A model generated the notes under the pieces. That model made no database searches, had not been told where the DNA came from, and saw nothing but the letters and a program-made list of their open reading frames with translations. From contig JANAVB010031417.1 in assembly GCA_029216955.1 (NCBI GenBank), positions 16,242,289 through 16,306,288 on the forward strand: a stretch of DNA of 64,000 nucleotides, given 5' to 3'. The translations under genes were made by a program, and so were the position numbers. Shown piece after piece: positions 1-12,542 of the stretch. This DNA is from Iris pallida. Its lineage: Eukaryota; Streptophyta; Magnoliopsida; Asparagales; Iridaceae. Numbering within the stretch: the first letter of the stretch is position 1; each line of letters opens with the position of its first letter.

Positions 1-34
1 CGAAAAATAATTCGGAAAATTCAGGGGGCTTACA

Positions 35-47
35 TCCTACCCACCTT
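35..47 (-). other. polypurine tract of the gypsy-like element
   Basis: On the minus strand this reads AAGGTGGGTAGGA immediately before TGTAAGCC, the LTR start. A purine run directly abutting a TG-start LTR is the plus-strand priming site of reverse transcription. It fixes the orientation of the element as minus. Confidence 0.6.
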
Positions 48-2875
48 ATAGAAATTTCGTCCTCGAAATTAAGGTTGTAGTAGGGGTAAAACAAGATAGA
101 AAGTTTTAGGTAAAAACTTAGACACGATCATAGAATGACAAGTTTGCACGGTTAAGATATTCAATTCACAATTATTCAGACACGATGAAAAATTTCTGCA
201 CGATAGAATCAAAATATGAACAGAATCATATAGGTACGATTATAGATAAGTTAAGTCATTGGGGCACGATTTAGATATGACAATGAAATCAAAACTTGAG
301 CTTCGTCCGGTTACAATCGAGTCAAACATTGATTAACAGGATTTTAGCTCGATGAAATTAGATTTTGGGTTAAGATTATCAAGATCATGAAAATCAAAGT
401 CGGATAGTCATAATCTAAAACAAGGCTAAGAGAAACAAATGGAAAGAAAATTTTTGAGAATAGCACGATTGAGAGAGAGATTTGATAGAAATCGGATTAT
501 AGGTCACATAAGCACGATCAAGATCCAAGTTCAGTTATGAAAGACGATAAAATCATGAAATCGAAATCAAGGTCCTAAAAGCACAATTAGGAAGGAACCC
601 AAGTCACAAAGGAATTTGAAGTCATCTAGAGTCTAGACAGCAACCAAGACTCTTTGGCACGATAAATAAGACGACCAAAATTGATTGGTTAAGCAGAGAG
701 GATCAATCTCACGATATCAAAATATAATAAACAAATCAAGGATGTAGAATTGAATTGCTTTTGTTATCATAGAAACCTGAATATGGGATCATAGGAGGAA
801 GCCGGGGTAATCATCTCGCTCTGCTTCGACTACTACCAACAATGTCTACTCCGAGATGGATGGTTACGATACTTCCTCAATTTCTCCCAAGATAAAAAGA
901 TATGAAAATTCTAAAATTTTCAAGGTTTTCTAAGTATGGCTGACAGAAGTAGATACGAGATAGGTAATTGGTGGAATCAAGACATAATTGATCAAGATGG
1001 AGGAAGTAAGGGTAAGATGAGGAAATCATCATGCGATGAGGAAGAGAAGAATGGGAAAACAGAAGTAATAGTAGGAACTGCTCTTGCCCAATAGGTTAAA
1101 ACAAGTGAATCAATTTAAGATACGATCTGATAACCATACACGTCTATCCCAAATCATGTTGCCAGAATTCTCGCCACGCCAGTAAGCATAGCGGTAATAA
1201 ACAATGAAGTCCATAACCATGGTATACACCCTATAATTATGTCATCTAGATTCCTTACCACGCCACCCGGTATGGCTGCAAGAGAACCTAAATGACATAA
1301 CTAGGATAGTATATCCAAAATCAGGCTCCATGTCCATGTCTCGCTAGCTAATATGACTGCAATGAATTCTAAACTCCATAAATAAAGTAAACACTTACCG
1401 TTCTCATCGTCCTTGTCCAAAATATGTTTATCAGAATATCTTAACTCAATTCTTAAAAGAATTATCCAAAACAAAATTAAAGGTCAACAATGAATATTAA
1501 GATTTAAATTTCAACAAGTCAAGGGTAAGTTAATAGAAACAACGGAAACAACTTCCGAGATAGGGTTCAGAGAAAAATCTCAGGGAAAGTCCCGAGGGTA
1601 CTACCTAGGTCAAGATAGAAAATGGTGGAATATAATCTAAAACAAACCTCGACCATGATACGAGGTTGGTAAATCATATTCTCTCCCAAACCTAGATGAT
1701 ATACAAGTCCAACTTATACCTTCCCTCCGGGGTCCACAGACTCATCCCAAGAAGGAATAAAGTTTGATACGGACAGATATTTCAGAAATCATGACGAATG
1801 AAAACAAGTAGGAAAAGATTTGAAAGCCTTCGAAATAAGATTCCCCAGGGGTCATCCCTGGAATCTACCAAGAGTTCCTAATATGTGACTGAGTACCAAA
1901 ATCCTAAAATCTTCCATGACTCAACCTTAATCCAAGGGCAGGCTCGCAGTAGTACAGATAAGCTCAAGTACTACCACGACTTCGCATTAATTGCAAAGAC
2001 TGACCTGCATGGGCCACCACTAAAAACGTGTCACGACCCGCACCCGGATATACGGGTACGAATACGTGGGCCACGCCCAGCCTACGTGTCACGCCCCAGT
2101 ACCGAAATACGGAGACGGACTAGGCCAGCTACTCCATATGAGGTACGTAACGTCATACGGCGATCGTGGCTGTCGAGAGACTAGAGGGTACATGCTACAA
2201 TCAAGTCTCCTATGGTCCCACAGAGTTCTATGTCTCAATCAATCAAATCACATCAGCAAACAAATGAACATTAAAGATAAAGCAGTAAGGCATCCCCGAC
2301 GCTTCATCAAAATGATCACGAGAGACTAGCTTTATAATTTAGCTATCTCGGAGAGTCAGGAGTACAAAATTATACACAGCTGTAGTCTGTTTAATTACAA
2401 TTATGTACTGACACAAAATATCAAGTAATCCGGCTAACAGGTGCCGGTGGCTAAACGCCGCAAAAGTATAAGCAGGAGTGGTGGAGAAGAAACCCACTCG
2501 AGTCCCCGAACCGCCATGCTCCTAGTATGCACCATGGATGTCAGGGAGGAAGATTGTGTCCCCCGGCTCTGCTACGAGATCTGGCCAAACAAAACCAGCG
2601 GGGTCAGTCCCGAATAGCAAGTACTGCCAAAGGGGCACAAGAGTTAAGATTAAAAACCCAGTTAAATAGAATGATTGATAATAGTAATACTTATGCTACC
2701 ATTATAGGGTAACGCCACATCCTCGAACCCATATGGCACCCTTACAACCAAACAAGGACAAAAGGTGCCGCATAGAGTCGGGACGCGTCGTACTCTATAA
2801 CTTTCACATAAGTTAAAGGGTATAAACAATAAAATCTCCTGATCGTGACTTCGGTCGATAACCTATCGCAACACA

Positions 2876-3075
2876 ATAACCAACCCAACAATCAAACAAG
2901 AACATGGGTTGGATCATGTACCATGATAGACCATGTTCCTCAGTCATTCACAGAAGTAGCACTTCACAATCAGAATAAGTCTTCCGTTCATAACTTCGGT
3001 CCACAGCCTGTCATAGCACGATAACCAACCCAACAATCAAACAAAAACATGGGTTGGATCACGTACCATGACAGT
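2876..3075. repeat. two-copy direct repeat, spacing 145 bp
   Basis: A segment of about 53 bp starting ATAACCAACCCAACAATC and containing CATGGGTTGGATCA occurs at about 2876 and again at about 3021 with only a few differences. It lies in the noncoding interior of the gypsy-like element. No coding function is suggested. Confidence 0.7.
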
Positions 3076-3817
3076 CCGCTTCCCTCAGTTATTCACGGAA
3101 GGTAATAGGATACAAGCAAGTCATTTTCACGGCCAATCAAGTCTACGAGTTTCTAGTGGGACGAGGTTATCCTCGCGTCATGTTATTAGAAATCCTCAGA
3201 TCGTATCTTTCCAGCAAGGCTAGCCCACCCAGGGGTTCGCGTAGACAGGTATGATTGAGCACAGGTCCCTCGTATGGCCACCTTGCTAAAACATATAATA
3301 TATAGCAGGAATTAATCGGATACAGTCATCCACTCGTTGCAGATGACACAGTATCCGTGGAGACCAGCCGGCGCGTCAAGACAGTATCTCAAGGCGGCTG
3401 GTGTAACACGATCTCGGGATTTTGCCCTCCCCATGCATCTAGTATATTTAGTTGCCTAATTTAACCCTAGGTGAAATCTTGGACTCTCATGCTGTGGCCT
3501 GCATGATTATCCTCCTAAAGTCGTACTTTAGTACGAGTACCCCAAAGAGGATCCATGTCAATCAGTATGTCAACATGTGCTACCCTCCTTAGTGTAATGC
3601 ATCATTGCAAATACGCCACGTGGAGTTACGAGTCATTTGTCGAGCATGAACAAGAACTGGGACATTCAGGTACATGTATCAGGTAGGAACACTTTGCTCT
3701 CCGGGGTCACATTAGTGCTCATATCATGCTCGGGACAAAAGGCGTAAGGATATAAAATGGTCATATAATATCTGATAAAATATCAAAAGCGTACACACAA
3801 AAGCACGCACGCTCAAG

Positions 3818-4115
3818 GGGTGAAAGTCACGCAGGCTCACTCAGGCTCACTCAAGGCAGCGTGCGTGAAAAGTCACGCAGGCTCACTCAAGTCAGCGCGC
3901 GTGAAAAGTCACGCAGGCTCAAGGGAAGAGCTGCGTGAAAAGTCACGCAAGCTCAATCAAGTCAGCGCGCGTGAAAAGTCACGCAGGCTCAAGGGAAGAG
4001 CTGCGTGAAAAGTCACGCAAGCTCAAGGAAAGAGCTGCATGAAAAGTCACGCAGACTCAAGGAGAGAGAGAGCTGCGTGAAAAGTCACGCAAGCTCAAGG
4101 AAAGACACGCTTCCA
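3818..4115. repeat. tandem minisatellite, about 34-36 bp unit
   Basis: Repeated units contain GTGAAAAGTCACGCA followed by GGCTCAAGGGAAGAGCTGC, with several variants missing the second half. There are about eight copies. The unit contains a short palindrome (GTGAAAAGTCAC). Open frames through it are a consequence of the repeat and are not taken as genes. Confidence 0.75.
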
Positions 4116-5879
4116 ACAGGAAGCGTGCTCAAACAGGAGCACACTGTTCACTGTCTTCTCCAAACAGCAAGAACACCATGGCTGAACCCGAACTTCAAAG
4201 CATCATAACTTGGCCATCCGAACTCCAAATCCAGATTTCCAAAGTTTCAACTTGGGTGAAACTGAATGCTCTTCCACATGGAAGCATCAAAAATCCATAA
4301 AATCCAACTAAAGTAGATCAAACCATGCAAAATCCAAAAATAATTAAAATCTAGATCTACAAAAATCAAAGCTTCAAAATGGAAATTTCCAAGTTCTAAA
4401 CTAGTATAGATTGAGGAGAAGAACATATTTTGGCAAATAGTTTTGTAAGAAATTATTGACAAAAAATATAGATCCATCTCTTGAGCAAGTTGGTACTTGC
4501 CTTGGTTGGTGGAGGAAATAAATGAGAGAAAGTAAAATGAGAGGAGAGAGAATGAGATGAGTTATATATATAAAGATCTTGGACCCATGGGTTCATGATG
4601 AACCATTGGTGAACCAAGAATAAGTTACCCAAATGAGCCAAAACTGTAGGCCCAAATGCAGAAAATAAATTAGGAAATAATATTTTATCGAATATTTTTT
4701 GGGAAATACATGAAAAAATACTGCATAATAAATATCGTATAAATACAAGGTAAATACAAATTATTAATTTCACATATTAAAATACGTATTCCAGGATCGG
4801 GAAGTGACACTACGCCGCGGTATCGGCGGTAGAACGCTGTCAAGTATACTATACTAGCTACAATATCTAAGAATCCATAACTGGAAATGTACTCATGTCA
4901 CATCACGAAAACTAAGGAAGATAAGACAAGAATTAATAACAATATCACTAGAACAACTAGAATCTACCAGTATCATAAGACAGGAAAATAAAGAAGGAAC
5001 AACAAGACTAACTAAGGATAACTACCAGACAACTCACATAGAAGAATAGTGAGATCCACCTCAGCTAGCAATATCATGAAGTCCAATAATGAGGGCACAA
5101 CTACTCCTAAAATTTGTTAACATATTCGGTCAGGACGGAACGAGTACATATATCTCATAACAGATCTCAAGATAGAATAAAAGCTATAAGACTGTAAATA
5201 GAGCATATATAATGAAATCATGGAGTGTACATATATGTATCATGGCATGGTAAGCTATAGAGCTAGAGCTAGAACAAGAAAGTAGAACTAAATCAGGGTA
5301 TGTACACAAATCAAGGTAAGCCATATATCCAATGTGTGTGAGTAGCAGTTTCAACTTGTGATCGGCTTGGGTAACTGTCAAGAATCGGCCTGGCAAGTCA
5401 TAAGTGCGGTATATGACTCACACTGTTCAAGAATACAAGGGGATATGATCACAGGCATACGCTACTACTCCCCCTACCCCAACTGGTAGAATGGATCCAA
5501 ACAGGACACGTCACTGCACGGGATTCTAATGAGAAGGTCGCGAACCTTCTCTAGAATCATTGACCATATATTGAGCAAGAGCTACAAGGGAGCTTGCACA
5601 ATACATCCCAACCTAAGAAGGAGAAACATCTCTCGTCGGGATCCAAGAATACCAATCCGTGAGAACCATGTGTCAGGAATAAGTATATCAACACTAAGTA
5701 CATGAATCATAACAGTTATCATAAATTGGGAATAAGTTATCAGAGAATGTACTCGCCTGGGGTCTTGCTGTCAATATGAATCAGGGTTCGGAGTAAAGTC
5801 ACAGACCTAAAGATGAAATAATACATGAGCTGATCAGGGTCAAAAGATATACTAACATCTAGGTCAAACTAAGACAAAC

Positions 5880-6075
5880 TAAGACAAACTGGACGTACAG
5901 TTGACTTTGGTCAACTGGTCAACTCCGGTCAATTCTAAGTCTAATCTAGGTTAAATAGGTCAATGGTTGACCTACAGTTGCCCTTGGTCAAAAAGTCAAC
6001 GTTGGTCAAGTCTGATCAAACCTAGGTCAACTGTTGACTCTACTTCGACGTCTAGTCAAAGTAGTCAACCATGGT
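5880..6075. repeat. dispersed GGTCAAC/GTTGACC motif cluster
   Basis: About a dozen copies of GGTCAA or its complement TTGACC occur in 200 bp, in both orientations. TTGAC is the W-box core bound by WRKY factors, but here the motif looks like degenerate tandem amplification in the LTR or interior of the gypsy-like element. Regulatory meaning is untested. Confidence 0.5.
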
Positions 6076-6405
6076 CAAGCTAGTCTCTATAAACATCTAC
6101 AAGGTCAACTTATGAATTTCAGTGATTTAGAAATCACTGAAATCGACGGGTCTCTAAAACAACCAAAAGGAGAAAATATTATAATAATAGGGTGACACAA
6201 AAAGGGAAGAAATCTACAGATGTTGTCGGATGATGAAACTAACATCACCAACGTGTCCAGAATGGTCAAATCATCTAGGATAGCCTGTCCAAAAGTCCAA
6301 TTTGGACACAGGGGCAAAACGATAATTTCGGGCCAAAATGATGTCCGCCGTTGGACACACTTTGCACCGAAAAATGTGCCAAAATAAAAGTGCACAAAAC
6401 CTAAC

Positions 6406-6920
6406 AAATTATATGTCCACGAATCCAGAATGACGATACGAACCCAACGGTATATCCAGAATTGGATTCCGTTGACCCGATCTCAAATTGGTCCGTTGAC
6501 CCGGACATTGGAAACCGATTTGCACGGAAAAGCATGTCGGAGTCAATGTCCTCAAAACTCAGCAAATTATATGTCAACGAGTCCAGAATAACGATACGAA
6601 CTCAACGGTATATCCGGAATTGGATTTCGATGAGCCGAACTCAAAATGACACGTTGACCCAGATATTGGTATCCGACTTGCACCGAAATGCGTGTCGGAA
6701 CCAATGTCCACTAAAACCTAGCAAATTATATGTCAACGAGTCCAGAATGACGATACAAACTCAACGGTATATCCAGAATTGGATTCTGACGAGCCGGCGT
6801 CAAAAAGTTCTGTTGACTCAGAAAGTGGGACCCGCTTTGAACCGAAATACGTGCCAGGGCCCACGTTCTCCAAATCAAGCAAACTTTATATGAAAACATA
6901 CCAGAACGACGCCACGAGTC
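6406..6920. repeat. tandem repeat of about 159 bp (three full units plus a partial)
   Basis: Units begin with AAATTATATGTC and run through GTCCAGAATGACGATAC and CAACGGTATATCC. They start at about 6406, 6564 and 6723, with a decayed fourth near 6882. This resembles the internal tandem amplification often seen in long LTRs. The open frames across it are unlikely to be genes. Confidence 0.75.
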
Positions 6921-7359
6921 TACTGGTGGTGTCAGAAATTGAATCCAGAGTCCCGGGTTCAAAAATGGAATTTTACAAGTGCAACACTAAGAATTCGAAC
7001 GGCCAACTTTGGCGTCGAATTCGACCGACCTAACAAGCTCAAACTGAAATGAAATCTAAATGGGGCAGGAAGAGGGTTATACCAGCTGTACAACGGAACT
7101 GACGGCGTGCAAAACGAAGCTGCGACGGCGAAGATACGAACCCACAAATTTGGCGTCACGAAACTGTCCAAAAATAGTACAAATTAAAACGTCAACTTGG
7201 TGGCCGGTTTTGATGTATCAAACGACGAAATTAATGGTTCAAATTTGACAGGGATGAAGGGGTATATACCGAGATTGAGACGGAGTGAAGAAATTGCCGA
7301 TCCAACGGTCGAATTGTCCAAAAAATTGGCGCGAAGTTGCTGTCCCGAAACACCATTTC

Positions 7360-7830
7360 TGAAACTTTCCCGCGCGCGCGTCGACGGAAACCCGTGCCAA
7401 ACGCACGAATCGACTATGCATCGCGCCGGAGAAGGAGGCGCTGGCCCGGGGGAGTTCGCCGGGGTCGCACATGGCCGGGGGGGCTCGCCGGCGACGGAGC
7501 GCGCGGCGGCGCGCGCTGCTGCTGCAGCAGCTGCTGCCGCGTGCGCTGCGCTGCTGCCTGCTGTTGCGGCTGCTGCACGGGGCGGTCGCCGGTCACGTGG
7601 TGGCGCGCGGCGGAGCCGTGGTGGCGCGCGGCGGAGACGTGGTGGCGGAGGCGAGGTGGCGCGGTGGAGGTTGGCCGGAGGAGGGGTGGCGAGCGGTGGT
7701 TGTGGTGGGATGGTGGTGATGGTGTGGTGTGGTGGTATTGATGGTTATGAAGATGGTGGTGAGTATGATGGTGATGATGATGATGAAGATGATGATGAAG
7801 ATGATGGTGAAGGAGGAGGAGAAGAGGGAT
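7360..7830. repeat. GC-rich low-complexity tract passing into GGT/GAT trinucleotide repeats
   Basis: The stretch 7360-7720 is very GC-rich with many CGCGG, GGCG and GCTGCTG runs. 7700-7830 becomes (GGT)n and (GATGAT)n simple sequence. All reading frames are open because of composition, and the products would be runs of Ala, Arg, Gly or His. It lies inside the putative LTR and could be its promoter or leader region, which is inference. Confidence 0.6.
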
Positions 7831-7839
7831 AGTCGGGGA

Positions 7840-8266
7840 GGAGCTCAGCCGGGGATGAGGAGGAGGTCGGCCGGCCATGCATGGGATGGTGGTCGGCCAT
7901 TAATGAAGACTGGTGGTGGTGTGTGAGTATGTGGAGAGGAAGAGAGAAAGAGAGTGAAAAAAAATGTATGTGTGTGTGTGTTTAATATAGAAAGAGAGTG
8001 AGAGGGAGAGAATAGAGAGAGGGGTGTGCTCGGGTACAAAGGGGGATGGGTTGTCCTGGTTGGGGGGGGTGTGTGTGATGGAGTGATGGTGAGAGGAAGA
8101 GAGAGATTATATAATATGTGTAGGTGTGTGCATATAATATATATAGAGAAAAAGGGAGAGAGATAGATATTTAATGAGAGAGAGAGAAAGTAGAGAGAGA
8201 GGGTGGGGAAGGTCGGCTGATAGTGTAGGGGGGATTGTGGGTGTTTGATTATGGGAGAGAGAAAGA

Positions 8267-8274
<8 letters not shown>
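7840..8274. repeat. GA/GT-rich microsatellite-like region
   Basis: The stretch is made of GAGAGA and GTGTGT runs with interspersed purines, leading directly into the (TA)n tract. No gene is visible. Confidence 0.5.

Positions 8275-8342
<68 letters not shown>
8275..8342. repeat. (TA)n microsatellite
   Basis: Uninterrupted TA dinucleotides. The SINE at 8350 is inserted at its right edge, and its 13-bp target duplication includes the last TA units, so the tract predates the SINE. Confidence 0.95.
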
Positions 8343-8346
<4 letters not shown>

Positions 8347-8349
8347 TAT

Positions 8350-8482
8350 ATTTTGCAAATGACCTCTAGCCTAGTGGTTAAGAGAGATGCATGCGGCCCA
8401 AGTGGTCGGGAGTTCGAGCCTCAGTGGAGGCGAGTTCGCCACAAGTACCCATTGCTTCAAAAAAAAAAAAAAAAAAAAAAAA
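8350..8482 (+). mobile_element. tRNA-derived SINE with poly(A) tail and 13-bp target duplication
   Basis: An internal Pol III promoter is visible: a box A-like TAGCCTAGTGGTTAAGAG near 8369 and a box B-like GGTCGGGAGTTCGAGCC near 8403. The unit ends in a run of about 23 A. The element is flanked by ATATATGAGATAT at 8337-8349 and 8483-8495, a perfect 13-bp target site duplication. A second copy sharing the stretch from AGAGAGATGCATGCGG through the TTGCTTC end lies at 60850-60973. This is a dispersed SINE, not a functional tRNA, because no cloverleaf is preserved. Confidence 0.85.
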
Positions 8483-8495
8483 ATATATGAGATAT

Positions 8496-9342
8496 TTTCT
8501 TTTAAGGTAGAGAAGAGATATTTTATATAAAAATAAATGTATTTTTAAATAGGAAAAATGCAGACACATCCGTGGGATGCATGGGCAGTCATGGTAGGGT
8601 CCACGCCAAACTGGGTCGGACGTTGGGTCAAGTTTGGACAAAGTCGAAGCCAAGATTTAATTAATTTGTAAATTAAACCAATTAAAATCACGGATGGAAT
8701 GGGAGCACAAGGGAGATCAAATCAGTGGCACGCAAGTGGCACGTGCATAGTAGGCTAAAAACATACTAGGGCCATATACTGGGTCGACTGGATTGGACCG
8801 ATGTCGGGCCCAAAAATTAAATAGGAATTTAAATCAGGTTTTACGGCAGATAATTAATTGGCCTAAATTGAACCGAAAGTTGTGCGAAGGAAATGGAGCA
8901 CAAAATGGAGTGTCTGAGTGGGACACAATGGTCATGGGTGAAGAGCGTCTCGAGTAGATCAGGCATGACAAGTTGGTTCTGAGAAAATGACTGGTCTGGC
9001 GCTCCTAAATTAAAAGTCACGGTAACGTGCATATGAGGATCAAGGAAAAGAGTGGGAATTCAATTAATAATTAAAATGGTCTAAATTGACCCGAACTTGC
9101 GCGAAGCAAAAAGAGTACAAGGGAACAAGTTGGGATGGGACATGATATATCAACGTGAAGGTAATCCCGTCTACTACAAACTTCAAGAAGGAAGTTTTCA
9201 GAGACTGGCATCCCTGATGCTCTAGAATTCCAAGTCACGGTAAAGAGCATTTAATGATCAAAAATTAATTATATAGAAATGAATTATTGAAAATAATTCA
9301 TTAGAAAATTCGAAAATAATTCGGGAAATTCAGGGGGCTTAC
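8496..9342. repeat. terminal part of the gypsy-like LTR with about 200-bp degenerate repeats
   Basis: Related blocks near 8672, 8860 and 9073 share a CTAAATTGA(A/C)CCGAA motif, a GCGAAG motif and GAGCACAA or GAGTACAA. They suggest about 200-bp tandem amplification before the conserved LTR end GGGGGCTTACA. No coding capacity is visible. Confidence 0.5.
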
Positions 9343-9945
9343 ACGGAGAATGTCATTCTCCGTGTTATTAAGACGGAGAATGCCATTCTCCGTGTTACTA
9401 ACACGGAGAATGGCCACCCTCATGCGAAATTAACATTCTTCGTATTCTAACACGGAGAATGGACATTCTCCTGCATTTTATGGTTAGTTGAAACATTGGA
9501 GGGCCATAACTTTTGACTGGAAGGTCGAAACGAGGTTCGGTTTGTCGCAAAATGAGCGTATCTTCGAGGAGCCTGAGATAAACCGTTTCACCGTTTGTCG
9601 GCCTTTCGAAATTTTATAATCGCTAAAAAAATAATGTTTAGACCTCCGTTTTAGCACTTTTGCCGTTTGTCTCGGTCTTTCCGAAATTTTTCGACGAGTT
9701 TTTGAAAATTTTTGAGAAGAAAACCTAGATTCGAAAGTGAGCAGCGTATGGAAGAAGAAGAAGTATCGAAACATTTTTTTAAGAGTAGTTTCGTGGGTGT
9801 TTTCAATAAATTAGAAGGAATAACAAAATGTCATTCGGAACCCTCTTTATATATTTTTTGCTAATTCTGGACACGCGATGAAATGTTATTGCGCGGTGAA
9901 TTTTTCATAAAACTTTTTCATTTTTTGGACATTTCATAAATTTTT
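9343..9945 (-). mobile_element. palindrome-array element, truncated copy
   Basis: 9343-9480 holds about five short inverted repeats built on ACGGAGAATGG and its complement. 9481-9945 is the reverse complement of 52883-53350 at roughly 85-90% identity by eye, ending in TTTCATAAATTTTTCC. It is therefore a second, inverted copy of the element at 52883-55123. The array is cut abruptly at 9342 by the LTR end, so the gypsy-like element inserted into it. It contains no recognisable protein gene. Confidence 0.7.
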
Positions 9946-10499
9946 CCTAATTATAACTACTGATACCCTTCCCTATTTAATTTATCCGTGTAAAAAATAT
10001 TTATATCCTCACAAAAATATTTATAACTACTGATACCCTTTTCTACCGATACCCTTCCTTGTTTAATTTACTCGTGTAAAAATCTTTCATAACCGTTCGT
10101 TAGTAAATTACCAAGCATGAATTGGACTGATTTAAAAGTCGCTACTTAAAAATCATTCAAAATCAGACTCCTCATAACCGCTTGTACCCTAAAAATATCT
10201 CATAACTACTACCCTACAATTGTCAAGCAGACCCTAAAGCTCTGATTGTTTGTATACAGCACTAAGCAGTCCCCTTGAATCTTGATATAGAACGACAGTT
10301 TTTTTTTTTTTGTGGGGGTGGAGGTACGAACAAATTGATGAGTGCGATATTGCAAAGTGTAGGAAGCTTATGCACCATGTATTTATTTTTAACAAAGAAA
10401 AAAATTCATTGATTGAGCATCATGTAGCTTGAGGGATATGCAAATGTAGAAATTAAGCTTATCTAAAATTAACATGGAAAATTATAGTATCATATATTT
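9946..10499. other. intergenic, no gene seen
   Basis: A segment beginning ATAACTACTGATACCCTT occurs at about 9954 and again at about 10023, a short direct duplication. The rest is unremarkable AT-rich sequence with no supported gene. Confidence 0.5.
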
Positions 10500-10572
10500 G
10501 TTTTTTTTTCGGTGGATCGAACTCATCCGATCATAATATTTATTATATCTCCACGTACTAACCAGTGTACCT
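10500..10572 (-). mobile_element. short tRNA-derived SINE fragment
   Basis: On the minus strand the sequence has a box A-like ACTGGTTAGTACGTGG, a box B-like GAGTTCGATCCACCG and then an A run (seen as poly-T at 10501). This order matches a Pol III-promoted SINE. No target duplication was identified. Family assignment is open. Confidence 0.55.
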
Positions 10573-10597
10573 AAAAGACTTTAACTAGGATGAGAGA

Positions 10598-12533
10598 TGG
10601 GTAAAGTGCATTTAAACCCTCCTTAGATGTGACGAAAACGCAATTAAAGATTTCCTGATCTGAAAAATCCAAAAGGTTACGAAAATGCTCAAATCACCCC
10701 ATAAGCTAACTTTTCTGTTAACGGAAGTTAAAATGGGATTGTGTTGACTATTTTACCTCTGGGCTATCTAATATTATCTTGTTAAAAATGGTTAGTTCTA
10801 AAATTATTTTGTTAAAAACGGTTAAGCAAAAATACTTGTTAAAAAGTGGATAAATATTAACAAAGAAAAAATGGTCTTTGCTAGTAAAATTATTTTTAAA
10901 AATTATTTTAATTAATATTAACTTGTTAAAAACGGTTAGTTCCGTCAAAAAAGTGGATAAATATTATTTAAAATTATTTTGTCATAAATTATTTTTTATT
11001 TAACAAATATATAAATATTTTTGGGAAAAAATGATAAATACAAAAAAAAATCAATTCTTAAAAAATAGAAATGATGAAAAACTGGGAAAAAAATACCAAA
11101 TAAAAAACAAAAAAAGTACTATTAAAATATGGAAAAAAAATAAAAAATAGAAAAAATATTCCAAAAAACCAAAAAATGAGGATAAATCTTAAACAATGAA
11201 AAAAGACAAAAACAAAAACTATACAAATTTGAAAATAAAAGTCACTCTCAAAAAACTAGAAAAGATTATTAAAAAGATGAAAAAAAAATGAAATAAGAAC
11301 TAAAAAAATGGAAACAAAAAACAAAATATTAAAAAGATTATTAAAATAACCACCCGTTCCTAAAAAGATAGAATTCTCATGCTTGACGTCATTTTCGAAA
11401 ATAAATGTTTATAATCTAAATAGTAGGTTTTCATCTTAAATTTTTTCTGGAAAAAAAATCTTTTAAAATGTCCGGTTAGTCCTGAACTATCCAGCCATTT
11501 AACTTAGGGCATGTTTTGTACATTGTATTTTGAGCTAGATAACTGTAACTAATATTATATTATTTAATATTTTATAATAATTATAATCTTATTTAACAAT
11601 TATAATCGTAGTTAATAATTTATTAATTACAATCTTATTATAATATTAATTAATAATAATTTAATCATAATTATAATTATAGTTAATTTTTTATATATTA
11701 TAATAATTTTAATTAATAATTTAGTAATCATCATTATAATCATCATTATAGTCTTACTTAATAATTTATTAGTCATGACTATTATCGTAATTATTTATTT
11801 ATTAATTCTAACTGAAATTGCAAATCTTGGTACAAATTTATTTTCATCACATGTATTACTTAAACAAATAACTTAAATATTACTAAATGTGTCAAAAATC
11901 AAAAAAAAAATGTTCTTCCATAATTTCTATTTGGACGTAATATTACTGTAACTAATATTAAATTTATTTTCAATGGGCTAATTAATCCACAATAGCAATA
12001 AATTGTTCTTCCATAATTTCTATTTGGACATCTTGAAGAAAAAAAAGGAATAAGTAAAAAAAGCTTCAAACATTAAATGAGAGCAAATAAGTAAAAAAAA
12101 AAAGGGAATAAAAAAAAATTTGCAGTTGGATTTGAGATCTGTAGGTAAGAAAAAGCTTCAATACATTAAATGAGAGCAAATAAGTAAAAAAAAAGGAATA
12201 TAAAAAAATTAAATATTATTTTTCCTTCCAACCAACCGGTCAAAAAATAGAAAATATAAAGTTTAGGTTTTATGTTTCAAACAAACATTCTTATAGATAG
12301 AATGAAAGAGAGCAGCAGCCACAATGTAACCATTAGCATTAGGGGTATTTTGGGAAGTGCACTTTTTTTTAATCCAAAATATGGGCTCTAACGGCTGTTC
12401 TAACGTCATTTTGATGGAAAGGAGCATTCCGAGCAAAAACGGTTTTGCGGGAGGTGCAAACTGTTTAAGTTTTCTAAAAGGTCTTATTTTGCGAACGAGA
12501 CAACTCTAAGGAGGGTTTAAATGCACTTTACCC
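10598..12533. mobile_element. non-autonomous Mutator-like element, 1.94 kb
   Basis: Terminal inverted repeats of about 29 bp begin GGGTAAAGTGCATTTAAACC on both ends and continue CTCCTTAG. The element is flanked by the direct repeat GATGAGAGA (10589-10597 and 12534-12542), with one extra T at the left junction. A 9-bp target duplication with TIRs is the signature of Mutator-like transposition. The interior is strongly AT-rich with A-homopolymer and TTAATAAT stretches and no transposase, so it depends on a source element elsewhere. Confidence 0.85.
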
Positions 12534-12542
12534 GATGAGAGA

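Larger units (their letters stand above)
1..9342 (-). mobile_element. Ty3/gypsy-like LTR retrotransposon, non-autonomous (LARD-like), partial
   Basis: An LTR terminus ending in GGGGGCTTACA occurs at 1-34 and again at 9310-9342, differing at only about two positions. The first copy is followed by a run that, read on the minus strand, is a purine-rich polypurine tract abutting TGTAAGCCCCC. This is how gypsy elements enter their 3' LTR, so the element is on the minus strand, its 5' LTR ends at 9342 and most of its 3' LTR lies left of the window. No gag-pol reading frame is visible in 9.3 kb, and the interior is noncoding and repeat-rich, so a large retrotransposon derivative is the best reading. 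The primer binding site and inner edge of the 5' LTR were not found. Gypsy affiliation rests on the PPT/LTR junction alone. Confidence 0.6.

Noticed and set aside
5880..6075. WRKY-regulated promoter based on W-box density
   Set aside because: The motifs are a local amplification in both orientations with no gene next to them.
7197..7878. Ala/Arg/Gly-rich and His-rich open frames on both strands
   Set aside because: They are open because of GC-rich and GGT/GAT simple sequence; no domain, no start context, inside an LTR element.
8369..8420. tRNA gene, also considered at 56700 and 60860
   Set aside because: Only box A and box B are recognisable; no cloverleaf, and each unit has SINE features such as tails or duplications.
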